From the NCBI GenBank assembly GCA_018242605.1, contig JAFEBP010000005.1, positions 148,861 through 212,860 of the forward strand: DNA of 64,000 nucleotides, in the 5' to 3' direction. A model generated the notes under the pieces. It ran no database searches and was not told the DNA's origin. It was given only the letters and a program-made list of their open reading frames with translations. This document shows positions 17,666 to 24,543 of the stretch, in pieces. The position numbers and the translations under genes are program-made. Source of the DNA: Planctomycetota bacterium (GTDB taxonomy: Bacteria; Planctomycetota; Phycisphaerae; Phycisphaerales; UBA1924). How positions within the stretch are numbered: the first letter of the stretch is position 1; the number at the start of each line of letters is the position of its first letter.

Positions 17666-19339
17666 TCACGCGAGCAGCGATTGGCCGGTCATTTCCTCGG
17701 GCTTCGGGACTCCGATCATGTCGAACGCGGTCGGCATGACGTCCGCTAGCCGGCCCCGAGATTCCCGTGCCGCGGCGACAAACCAGTTCGCGCCGTTGTT
17801 GTCACCCCGCAGGCGGCGTGATTTGAATGGACCGCCCACGACGATAAGCGGGACGTCGTAGGTGGTGTGGGCGGTGTGTGGAGCGTTCGTAACGGGATCG
17901 AACATCTGTTCACAGTTGCCGTGGTCGGCGGTGACGATGAGGCTTCCTCCGCGTGCCAGCGTCTTTTCGACGATTGCCCCGACGCACGCGTCCACCATCG
18001 CGCAGGCTGTGACGGCGGCTTCGAGCACGCCGGTGTGGCCAACCATGTCGCCGTTGGCGAAGTTCACGATGATCACGTCCTCGCAGTCCGGAGCCGCAAG
18101 CCGAGCGAGCACGTCGTCCCGCACCTGGGCTGCGGACATCTCGGGCTTAAGGTCGTACGTCGACACCTTTGGGCTCTGCGGGTTGTCGCGGTGTTCCTTA
18201 TCGAACGGCTGATCGCGGTAGTCGTTGAAGAAGAAGGTGACATGGGGGTACTTTTCCGTTTCAGCGCACCGGAACTGCGAGAGACCAAGACGTGAGATGT
18301 ACTCGCCCGCGATGTCGGTCATCTTGGGGGGCTTGGGGTACGCGACCTTCACATAGGGCGCGAGTTCCTCCCAGTACGCCGTCATGGTGACGTACTCGAG
18401 GTTCAGTCTCTTGCCGCGATCAAAGCCTACTTTTCGGCTGTCGGGGCTGGGTTTGACCTTGGACCACGCATCATCAGAGAAGACGAACGCGGCGGAGATC
18501 TCCCGTGGCCGATCGCCCCGGTAGTTGTAGAAAATCACAGTGTCGCCGTCGCTAATGCGAGACTCGGCGATGGCCGCCGGGGAAACTCCGATGGCGGTGG
18601 GGGTCACGAACTCATCGCCCTTGAGGTTGTCGGCGGTGGGGTGGTCGTAATAGTGCTGAATGGCGTCTCCTGCCGTTGTCGCCGTGTGCTCCGCTGGCCC
18701 CGTCAGGCACTGGTACGCACGTTGCACACGCTCCCAGCGGTAGTCGCGGTCCATGGCGTAATACCGGCCGATGACGCTGCCGATCCGCCCAACTCCTATT
18801 TCCCGGGACTTGGCCTCGACCTGCCTGGCGAACTCAAGGCCGCAGAACGGGCCAGTGTCGCGCCCGTCCATGAAGAGGTGAACAAACACTTTGGATTGGC
18901 CCAACTTCTTGCACGCCTCAAGGCATGCGTACAGGTGGGTCATGAGGCCGTGTACTCCTGCGTCGGAGTTGATGCCCATGAGGTGCACGGCCGTGCCCGC
19001 GGCGGTAGCTTTCTGGATGGCCGCGGCAATGACCGAGTTCTTATCAAGGCCCGACCGGCAGGCTTTGGTGATCGCAACGCTTTCTTGGTCCACGATGCGT
19101 CCGGCGCCGATGTTCTGGTGGCCCACTTCACTGTTGCCCATGGTGCCTTCGGGCAGCCCAACATCCTCACCACTGGTCTTGATGAGAGTCCAGGGATACT
19201 CGCGCATCAGGCGATCGGCGACCGTCGTCAGACCCCGGGCGTGCGCGATGCGGACGGCATCGAACGAGGCGTGTTCAGGATTGGGATTGAGCCCCCAACC
19301 GTCGCGGATGATGAGCACGAAAGGCGTGTTCTTGGGCAT
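17666..19339 (-). CDS. gpmI: 2,3-bisphosphoglycerate-independent phosphoglycerate mutase
   Basis: 557 residues from ATG 19339, slightly longer than the usual 510. The alkaline-phosphatase-fold metal and catalytic motifs are present: VLIIRDGWG at the start, GTMGNSEVGHQNIGAGR with the nucleophilic Ser, HLMGINSDAGVH, HLFMDGRDT, VIGRYYAMDRD, and C-terminal FANGDMVGHTG and TADHGN. It interconverts 3- and 2-phosphoglycerate in glycolysis, needing manganese. It lies 38 bp downstream of aat on the same strand. The stop codon is close to the nested dyad at 17532-17572. Confidence 0.95.
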   Translation of the reverse strand: MPKNTPFVLIIRDGWGLNPNPEHASFDAVRIAHARGLTTVADRLMREYPWTLIKTSGEDVGLPEGTMGNSEVGHQNIGAGRIVDQESVAITKACRSGLDKNSVIAAAIQKATAAGTAVHLMGINSDAGVHGLMTHLYACLEACKKLGQSKVFVHLFMDGRDTGPFCGLEFARQVEAKSREIGVGRIGSVIGRYYAMDRDYRWERVQRAYQCLTGPAEHTATTAGDAIQHYYDHPTADNLKGDEFVTPTAIGVSPAAIAESRISDGDTVIFYNYRGDRPREISAAFVFSDDAWSKVKPSPDSRKVGFDRGKRLNLEYVTMTAYWEELAPYVKVAYPKPPKMTDIAGEYISRLGLSQFRCAETEKYPHVTFFFNDYRDQPFDKEHRDNPQSPKVSTYDLKPEMSAAQVRDDVLARLAAPDCEDVIIVNFANGDMVGHTGVLEAAVTACAMVDACVGAIVEKTLARGGSLIVTADHGNCEQMFDPVTNAPHTAHTTYDVPLIVVGGPFKSRRLRGDNNGANWFVAAARESRGRLADVMPTAFDMIGVPKPEEMTGQSLLA

Positions 19340-19377
19340 TGGACCAAGAGTGTAGTGGGGCCGGGTCGTGCGTGTGC

Positions 19378-20025
19378 CTAAATCATCGCTTCGTCCGGAT
19401 CGAACGAGCCCCAATCTCGGTGATCGGAAGCCGAGGCCGGTAGCATCGCGTCGTATTCGGCGCCGCTCACGGTGTACGCACCGAACTGGTTCAGGTGCGG
19501 GTTTTCCAACTGGGCATCGAGAATAGCGAACTTCTGGCGTCGCAGGTGCGCAACCAGATGCACAAGGCAGACCTTGCTCGCGTCGGTGCCGCCGAGTTCT
19601 GGGCGTGAGAACATCGATTCTCCGCAGAATGCGGCTCCGATCGCCAAACCATACAACCCGCCGACGAGGTGGTGGCGGCCGCTGGCGTCCGACGTGTAGG
19701 CTTCGATGCTGTGGGCGTGGCCGGCGAGGTGCAGGAGTTCGAACGCTCTGGCGATCGATGGGCTGAGCCAGGTCTCCGGTCTGCCGGGGCCGGGTTCGGC
19801 GCACGCGTGAATGACACGCGAGAACGCGTGATCGCTTCTCACCACGAACCGACGCGATCGTACCTTGGCCCGCAGGGTACCGGATACGTGGAATCGATCA
19901 TCGAGCGGAATGAGCAACCGCGTGCGAGGTTTGTACCAGTCCACGCGATGTCCGTCGGACATCGGGAACCAACCTTCCCGGTACATCGCGAGGATTGTGT
20001 CGACGGTGTCGGCCGGCTCGGTCAT
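19378..20025 (-). CDS. aat: Leucyl/phenylalanyl-tRNA--protein transferase
   Basis: 215 residues from ATG 20025. Aat motifs are clear: MYREGWFPM near the N-terminus, RTRLLIPLDDRFHVSGTLR, then GGLYGLAIGAAFCGESMFSR and the C-terminal LVAHLRRQKFAILDAQL...HLNQFGAYTV. The enzyme adds Leu or Phe to N-terminal Arg/Lys of proteins, marking them for ClpAP degradation (N-degron pathway). A more upstream start would add unrelated residues, so ATG 20025 is preferred. It precedes gpmI in the same orientation. Confidence 0.93.
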   Translation of the reverse strand: MTEPADTVDTILAMYREGWFPMSDGHRVDWYKPRTRLLIPLDDRFHVSGTLRAKVRSRRFVVRSDHAFSRVIHACAEPGPGRPETWLSPSIARAFELLHLAGHAHSIEAYTSDASGRHHLVGGLYGLAIGAAFCGESMFSRPELGGTDASKVCLVHLVAHLRRQKFAILDAQLENPHLNQFGAYTVSGAEYDAMLPASASDHRDWGSFDPDEAMI

Positions 20026-20122
20026 GGGAGCGTGATTCTTGGACCGGGTGTGAAACCGAAACCATACGATTCCCAAAGATCTTGAAGTCCGGGGACAGTC
20101 CCTCCCCGCTTGGAGACCGTCC

Positions 20123-20350
20123 ATGACTGATGCCGAACTCATGCGTATGTTGGTCAGGGAAGATGTGCTAATCCCGGCGCTGATGGCAGGCAGCGTCGTG
20201 CTCATCGTGGCCGTTCGGACGGTCGGTGGCGTGATCAAGTCCGTATCTCGCGAGCGATCCCGCCGCGAAATTGCCGCTTTCATCGCCGAGGGCACCATGA
20301 CTCCCGAACAGGGCGAACGATTGATGAAGGCCGGAGATCGGACCTGCTGA
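20123..20350 (+). CDS. Small one-helix membrane protein (copy 1)
   Basis: 75 residues. One membrane helix (about 16-36, LIPALMAGSVVLIVAVRTVGG) is followed by a basic linker (SRERSRRE) and the segment IAAFIAEGTMTPEQGERLMKAG. This amphipathic helix pair recalls the short SHOCT-like C-termini of bacterial membrane proteins. The next gene is a paralogue of the same design. Function unknown; the tandem arrangement suggests the two may form one oligomer. Confidence 0.65.
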   Translation: MTDAELMRMLVREDVLIPALMAGSVVLIVAVRTVGGVIKSVSRERSRREIAAFIAEGTMTPEQGERLMKAGDRTC

Positions 20351-20386
20351 AAAGGCCCCGTCGCGATTCCTGGCAGGAGTAACTCG

Positions 20387-20644
20387 ATGAATCACCTCGC
20401 CCTTCCTCACACTCTGGCGATCATTGACGGGGACATCCTCCCTATCCTCGCCATCGCGATCGGTGGAGCGGTCGCCATCGTCGGCATCATCTTCGGATGC
20501 ATCAAGAGTGTCCTGAAAACGCGCAGCATCGAACAGACTAAGAGGGAAGTCGCGGCGTACGTCGCGGAGGGTTCGATCAGTCCCGATGATGCGTTCAAAA
20601 TCCTCAATACCGGAAAATCCCCTGATGGCTCCTGCGGGGCATGA
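20387..20644 (+). CDS. Small one-helix membrane protein (copy 2)
   Basis: 85 residues. One hydrophobic helix (about 18-42, ILPILAIAIGGAVAIVGIIFG), a basic linker (KTRSIEQTKRE) and the segment VAAYVAEGSISPDDAFKILNTG that parallels copy 1 residue by residue. It starts 37 bp after copy 1. The helix-linker-helix design is like that of phage-shock PspB proteins, but similarity is architectural only. Confidence 0.65.
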   Translation: MNHLALPHTLAIIDGDILPILAIAIGGAVAIVGIIFGCIKSVLKTRSIEQTKREVAAYVAEGSISPDDAFKILNTGKSPDGSCGA

Positions 20645-20725
20645 CCCCCGCCCTCGGGACTCCTAAACTTGCCCCTTTCCCGCGGCGCATGGGGCCGCTT
20701 CTGTTTGGTAAGTGAAAGGGTCTGC

Positions 20726-21304
20726 ATGCAGCAGGTGTTCCCGGCAGTTCTCGCCTTCACGTGGCCGACTTGGATGATCGGCATCGTCACGGTCTTGTTT
20801 ATGGCCGTGTGCGTGATCATGGTGTTGACGGTTTTGATCCAGAAGCCGCAGGGCGGTGGTCTCGCGAGTGCGTTCGGCGGAGGCGCCAGCGCCGGACAGA
20901 CCGCCTTCGGCACCAAGACGGGCGACGCATTGACAGTCTTCACCATCGCGGTGTTTGTGCTGTATCTCGTGTGCGCCGTCATTCTGAACTATGCGGCGCG
21001 TCCTCCGGCTCCAGAAACCGGGACCACCGTCAAAGCCCCGGCCGGAGCTCCCGCCGGTGACGGCAAGACGGAGAGCACTCCGGCAACCACGCCGGCGGAT
21101 CAGAACCAGCCGGCAACGACCCCGACGGGCGAGAAGCCCGCGGATGTTCCAGCGAAGCCCGCCGACAAGGCTCCCGAAGCCCCGGTGACGCCGGCCGGAG
21201 CGGGCAACGGCCCGGCCGTGAACCCCGCTCCGACGCAGCCGCAAACTCCTCCCCCGGCTCCGGCGCCGACGAATCCCGAGCCAAAGCGTTCCGAGAATCG
21301 ATAA
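20726..21304 (+). CDS. secG: Preprotein translocase subunit SecG with long C-terminal tail
   Basis: 192 residues from ATG 20726. The first 100 residues are SecG: two membrane helices (about 12-32 and 70-92) flanking the diagnostic LIQKPQGGGLASAFGGGAS...FG loop. SecG assists SecYE in protein export. Canonical SecG is 75-110 residues; here about 95 extra Pro/Ala/Thr-rich residues follow, of low complexity and probably disordered. It is followed 40 bp later by a yicC-family gene. Confidence 0.92.
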   Translation: MQQVFPAVLAFTWPTWMIGIVTVLFMAVCVIMVLTVLIQKPQGGGLASAFGGGASAGQTAFGTKTGDALTVFTIAVFVLYLVCAVILNYAARPPAPETGTTVKAPAGAPAGDGKTESTPATTPADQNQPATTPTGEKPADVPAKPADKAPEAPVTPAGAGNGPAVNPAPTQPQTPPPAPAPTNPEPKRSENR

Positions 21305-21343
21305 CCTACGCGGATTCCGCAGCCCACCTACCGGAGGCACGTT

Positions 21344-22237
21344 TTGATCCGCAGCATGACCGGCTATGGCGACGCATCGGCCCACATCGACGGGTGTCAT
21401 TACTTCGTCGAGGTTCGATCCCTCAATAACAAGTACTTCAAGGCCAACATTCGCCTTGCCGAGGAGTACCAAGGTCTCGAGGCGGAGATGGAATCCCGCC
21501 TCCGCGAGCGCATGAGCCGCGGTACGCTGACCGTGACGGCTCGATGCTCCGAGGATACCGCCTCGGCGGCCCACGAGGTGAACCTGGGAGCGCTCACGAG
21601 CTACATCTCCCAGTTGCAGGCCGTGCCACAAATCGCGGCGGGGCAGTTGAAGCTCGACGTGTCCGCGCTGCTGTCGCTGCCGGGAGTGCTCCAGCCACCC
21701 GCGAATGAAGAAGACCGCGTGAAGCGGGCGCGGGGCGGCTTTATTCCGCTGCTCGACAAGGCATGCGACGCATTGATGGCGATGCGTGAACGCGAGGGGC
21801 GTACGCTCGTGGCCGATCTGGAGAGCCACCGAAAGCTGATCTCTGATCGACTCACGGAAGTGACGGAACGCGCGCCGGCGGTGGTCGCCGAGTACCAGTC
21901 ACGGCTCAAAACCCGCATCGAGGCATTGCTCAAGGAATCGCAGATCGCTGTCGAGCCCGGCGACCTCGTCCGCGAAATCGCTATCTACGCCGAACGCACC
22001 GACATCGCCGAAGAGATCAAGCGTCTCTCGGCGCACCTCGACCAGTTCAGGGACATGCTCGGCGGCAAGAGCGGCGACAAGCCCATCGGACGCACGTTGG
22101 ACTTCCTGGCGCAGGAGATGCTGCGTGAGGCCAACACCATCGCCAGCAAGAGCCCCGATGCCGCGATTTCACGGGCGGCGGTCGAGATCAAGGGCGCGAT
22201 CGATCGCATCAAGGAACAGTCGGCGAACATCGAGTGA
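21344..22237 (+). CDS. yicC: YicC family endoribonuclease-like protein
   Basis: 297 residues. The N-terminus MIRSMTGYGDA and RSLNNKYFKANIRL, and the C-terminal DUF1732 region ERTDIAEEIKRLSAHLDQF ... GRTLDFLAQEMLREANTIAS ... VEIKGAIDRIKEQSANIE, are the signature of the YicC/YloC family. E. coli YicC has been reported to act with PNPase in RNA decay. TTG at 21344 or a nearby ATG starts it; MTGYGD is within six residues. Located after secG, likely co-transcribed. Confidence 0.93.
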   Translation: MIRSMTGYGDASAHIDGCHYFVEVRSLNNKYFKANIRLAEEYQGLEAEMESRLRERMSRGTLTVTARCSEDTASAAHEVNLGALTSYISQLQAVPQIAAGQLKLDVSALLSLPGVLQPPANEEDRVKRARGGFIPLLDKACDALMAMREREGRTLVADLESHRKLISDRLTEVTERAPAVVAEYQSRLKTRIEALLKESQIAVEPGDLVREIAIYAERTDIAEEIKRLSAHLDQFRDMLGGKSGDKPIGRTLDFLAQEMLREANTIASKSPDAAISRAAVEIKGAIDRIKEQSANIE

Positions 22238-22243
22238 CCGACC

Positions 22244-22792
22244 TCATCTCTTGTGGGGTGTCCACGGTGTGCCGTCGGGCAACTTCATGGTGTCGATGAT
22301 CTGCTGATATCTCAAGCCGTCAATGTGCTTCACCTTGAAATCCGCGTACAGGATGTTCCCGCCGGGCTTGCGCCACAGATCAGCGGCTTCGTACACGAGT
22401 GGCTGTTCCGACGGATGTTTGATGTTCCTGAGATTCCCGATGGGCACGTAGAAATACGAGACAGCCGGCGGTGTGTCGCTCGGTGCGACCCATACCTGCG
22501 GAGATGCGATCGCTCCGGAAAGGCGGGTCTTGAGGTCGGCCGCCGGTTCGGGCAGTTCGTCCCCGCTCGCGGATGCATACGCACTGAGCGCCGCGCCGAT
22601 TTCTCGCAGGTTCGCCTGACTCTTGACCATTCTGGCGGAGTTGCGTGCGGAACTGAGCGCGGGCAGGAGCAATCCGCCGCACACTCCCAGGAGCAACGTG
22701 GCCATGACGAAGACCGCGACGATGATGATCACCGTGCGAGGGCCGACGCGTGACGCTCCGGGGTTTGAAGATGACGGCGCTGACGGGCTCAT
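22244..22792 (-). CDS. Pseudopilin-like / DUF1559-type membrane-anchored protein
   Basis: 182 residues. A Pro/Ser-rich cytoplasmic start, one hydrophobic helix (about 21-42, VIIIVAVFVMATLLLGVCGG) and then LLPALSSARNSARMVKSQANLREIGAALSAYAS, the characteristic helix after the membrane segment in planctomycete H-X9-DG/DUF1559 pseudopilins, where small residues replace the prepilin cleavage site. The C-terminal part has VAPSDTPPAVSYFYV and GGNILYADFKVKHI. It probably stays anchored and exposes its domain outward. It lies next to the ExbB/ExbD genes on the same strand. Confidence 0.7.
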   Translation of the reverse strand: MSPSAPSSSNPGASRVGPRTVIIIVAVFVMATLLLGVCGGLLLPALSSARNSARMVKSQANLREIGAALSAYASASGDELPEPAADLKTRLSGAIASPQVWVAPSDTPPAVSYFYVPIGNLRNIKHPSEQPLVYEAADLWRKPGGNILYADFKVKHIDGLRYQQIIDTMKLPDGTPWTPHKR

Positions 22793-22809
22793 GGGTTCGA
22801 TTCTACCTG

Positions 22810-23235
22810 TCAGGTGCCGCCCGCGACGTAGCTGATCTTGATGAAGCCCGCGTCCTTGCAGGATTGCAGGGCCGCCGCGGCGTCCGCGACGGTTGCGTCA
22901 TCGTTGGCCTTGATGATGATGCCGCCGTCTTTGGGAAGCTGCGAAAGGACATTGACCAGTTCGGTCCGCTGCGTGATGACCCGGTCGCCGATCTTGTACA
23001 CGCCGCGGTTCTGGCTTTGGAGAACCTGGAGCGTGATCGCGCGGCCGCCTCCGCCTCCGCCCTTGGCCGATGTCCGCTGGGCCGCGAGGGTGGTGGAGAG
23101 CTCCCGCTCTTCCGCCGCGAGGTTCCCGGCGATCATGAAGTACATCAGCAGGAAGAGCACCACGTCGATCAGCGCGATCAGCGGGAGCCGGAGTTCCGCG
23201 GGGTCCAGGCGGCGTTTGGGGCGGCGAGCGCTCAT
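22810..23235 (-). CDS. ExbD/TolR-type biopolymer transport protein
   Basis: 141 residues. ExbD design: short cytoplasmic start, a single membrane helix (LRLPLIALIDVVLFLLMYFMIAG, about 16-38) carrying the conserved Asp of the proton path, and a periplasmic domain ending SCKDAGFIKISYVAGG. It overlaps the upstream exbD by 4 bp. With ExbB it should form a proton-driven motor that energises an envelope process; no TonB is nearby. Confidence 0.86.
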   Translation of the reverse strand: MSARRPKRRLDPAELRLPLIALIDVVLFLLMYFMIAGNLAAEERELSTTLAAQRTSAKGGGGGGRAITLQVLQSQNRGVYKIGDRVITQRTELVNVLSQLPKDGGIIIKANDDATVADAAAALQSCKDAGFIKISYVAGGT

Positions 23236-23663
23236 CGCGGCCCGCCTTCCGCCGGCGCCGCGGTGCCGAGAGACACCGAATTAATACCGGATTTGGAGAG
23301 CGAAGCGCACAGCGCGGAGAACGCCGCGGCGGGGCAATCGCGGTCGGCTCGCACGACCACGCGAATCGTCGCGCCGCCGGGGCCGATCACGCTGGCGGCA
23401 CGAACGGCTTCCGCCGCATCGCTCATCGCCACCTGCCTTCCCAGGAGCGAGATGGAGCCGTCTTTCCCGAGATCAAGGAAGATTGTTCGCGCCGCGTCCT
23501 CGGGCGTGGATTCGCCGGATTCTTCCGGCAGGTTCATGTCGGTGTGCTGGCTTCGGGCGAACTGCGTGGTCATCATGAAGAAGATGATGAGCAGCAGCAC
23601 CACGTCGATCATCGGGGTCAGGTCGAACGTGGCGTCGTCGCGATGGCGGGTGCGGGAGGGCAT
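23232..23663 (-). CDS. ExbD/TolR-type biopolymer transport protein
   Basis: 143 residues. Starts RHRDDATFDLTPMIDVVLLLIIFFMMTTQF, in which the Asp of DLTPMIDVV is the conserved proton-relay residue within the single membrane helix. The periplasmic part (IGPGGATIRVVVRADRDCPAAAFSALC) has the ExbD fold. It is the middle gene of an ExbB-ExbD-ExbD unit and overlaps the next exbD by 4 bp. Two different ExbD genes beside one ExbB suggest a heteromeric motor. Confidence 0.88.
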   Translation of the reverse strand: MPSRTRHRDDATFDLTPMIDVVLLLIIFFMMTTQFARSQHTDMNLPEESGESTPEDAARTIFLDLGKDGSISLLGRQVAMSDAAEAVRAASVIGPGGATIRVVVRADRDCPAAAFSALCASLSKSGINSVSLGTAAPAEGGPR

Positions 23664-23731
23664 GCGGACGGAATCGCGGGCTGGCGGAGCGGGTCAGGCG
23701 TGTCGAAGTCGGCGGCCGGTTGGGGGGGCGA

Positions 23732-24487
23732 TCACGCGCCCGCGGCGGCCCGCGGGGGGGACATCGCTGGCGCCGGCCGCGCGTGCTGGGCGGGCTTTGG
23801 GCCGCCGGTGGCGGGGGCGGTCCGTTGCAGCTGCGAGGCGATGGGGTCAAGGGCTTCCATCGCGTCGTCGGCGAGCGAATCGATCCGTCGGCGGTAGATC
23901 CCGAACACGATCGTCGCCGGGATGGCGATGATCAGCCCTTCAGCGGTGTTCACGAGCGCCATCGACATGAACCGGGCCAGTTCGTTGGAGCGGGCCACAC
24001 CCTGCAACGCAGAGATGGCGGAGAAGGCGCCGATCATTCCGATGACCGTGCCGAGCAGCCCCAGCATCGGGGCGACCGCCGCGATGATCGCAAGTCCGTC
24101 GTTCAGGCGGTGAGTGCGTTCCATCTCTCGCGTGCCGCTCTCCTCCACGCCCGCGCGGAACTCCAGCATGGCGAACGGCGAGGCTTCGCAGCGGCGAAGG
24201 GCAGAAAGAAGCACTCGCCCAGCAAACGTGTCGGTGCGTCCGCATGCCGAGGCAAGTCCGGCCAGGTCGTTCTTATCGGCGAGCAAGGCGATCTCACGGA
24301 GGAGCCCATCGGGTGCGAACTTGTCAGCGCGGAACATGATCGCGTTGCGGATCGCGAGCGTCAGGGCCACCACCGAAAGGCCGATGAGTACATAACTGAG
24401 AAAGCCGCCATCGGACACGTAACTCAGCAAGTTCTTCGACGCGGGTGCGGCGTTTGTCGCGGCCTGCGCCAGGAGGACAGTCACCAT
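23732..24487 (-). CDS. MotA/TolQ/ExbB proton channel family protein
   Basis: 251 residues. Three membrane segments: near 27-45 (GGFLSYVLIGLSVVALTLAI), near 130-152 (AIIAAVAPMLGLLGTVIGMIGAF) and near 175-198 (VNTAEGLIIAIPATIVFGIY), the last two being the ExbB/TolQ pore helices. The C-terminus is a Pro/Ala-rich tail. It is transcribed toward the two ExbD genes (69 bp gap), forming a proton-motive-force-using complex. Confidence 0.88.
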   Translation of the reverse strand: MVTVLLAQAATNAAPASKNLLSYVSDGGFLSYVLIGLSVVALTLAIRNAIMFRADKFAPDGLLREIALLADKNDLAGLASACGRTDTFAGRVLLSALRRCEASPFAMLEFRAGVEESGTREMERTHRLNDGLAIIAAVAPMLGLLGTVIGMIGAFSAISALQGVARSNELARFMSMALVNTAEGLIIAIPATIVFGIYRRRIDSLADDAMEALDPIASQLQRTAPATGGPKPAQHARPAPAMSPPRAAAGA

Positions 24488-24543
24488 TCAGGGGTCTCCA
24501 ATGGCACGCCGTTCATGACGCACCGACCGGTTCTACCGGATCC

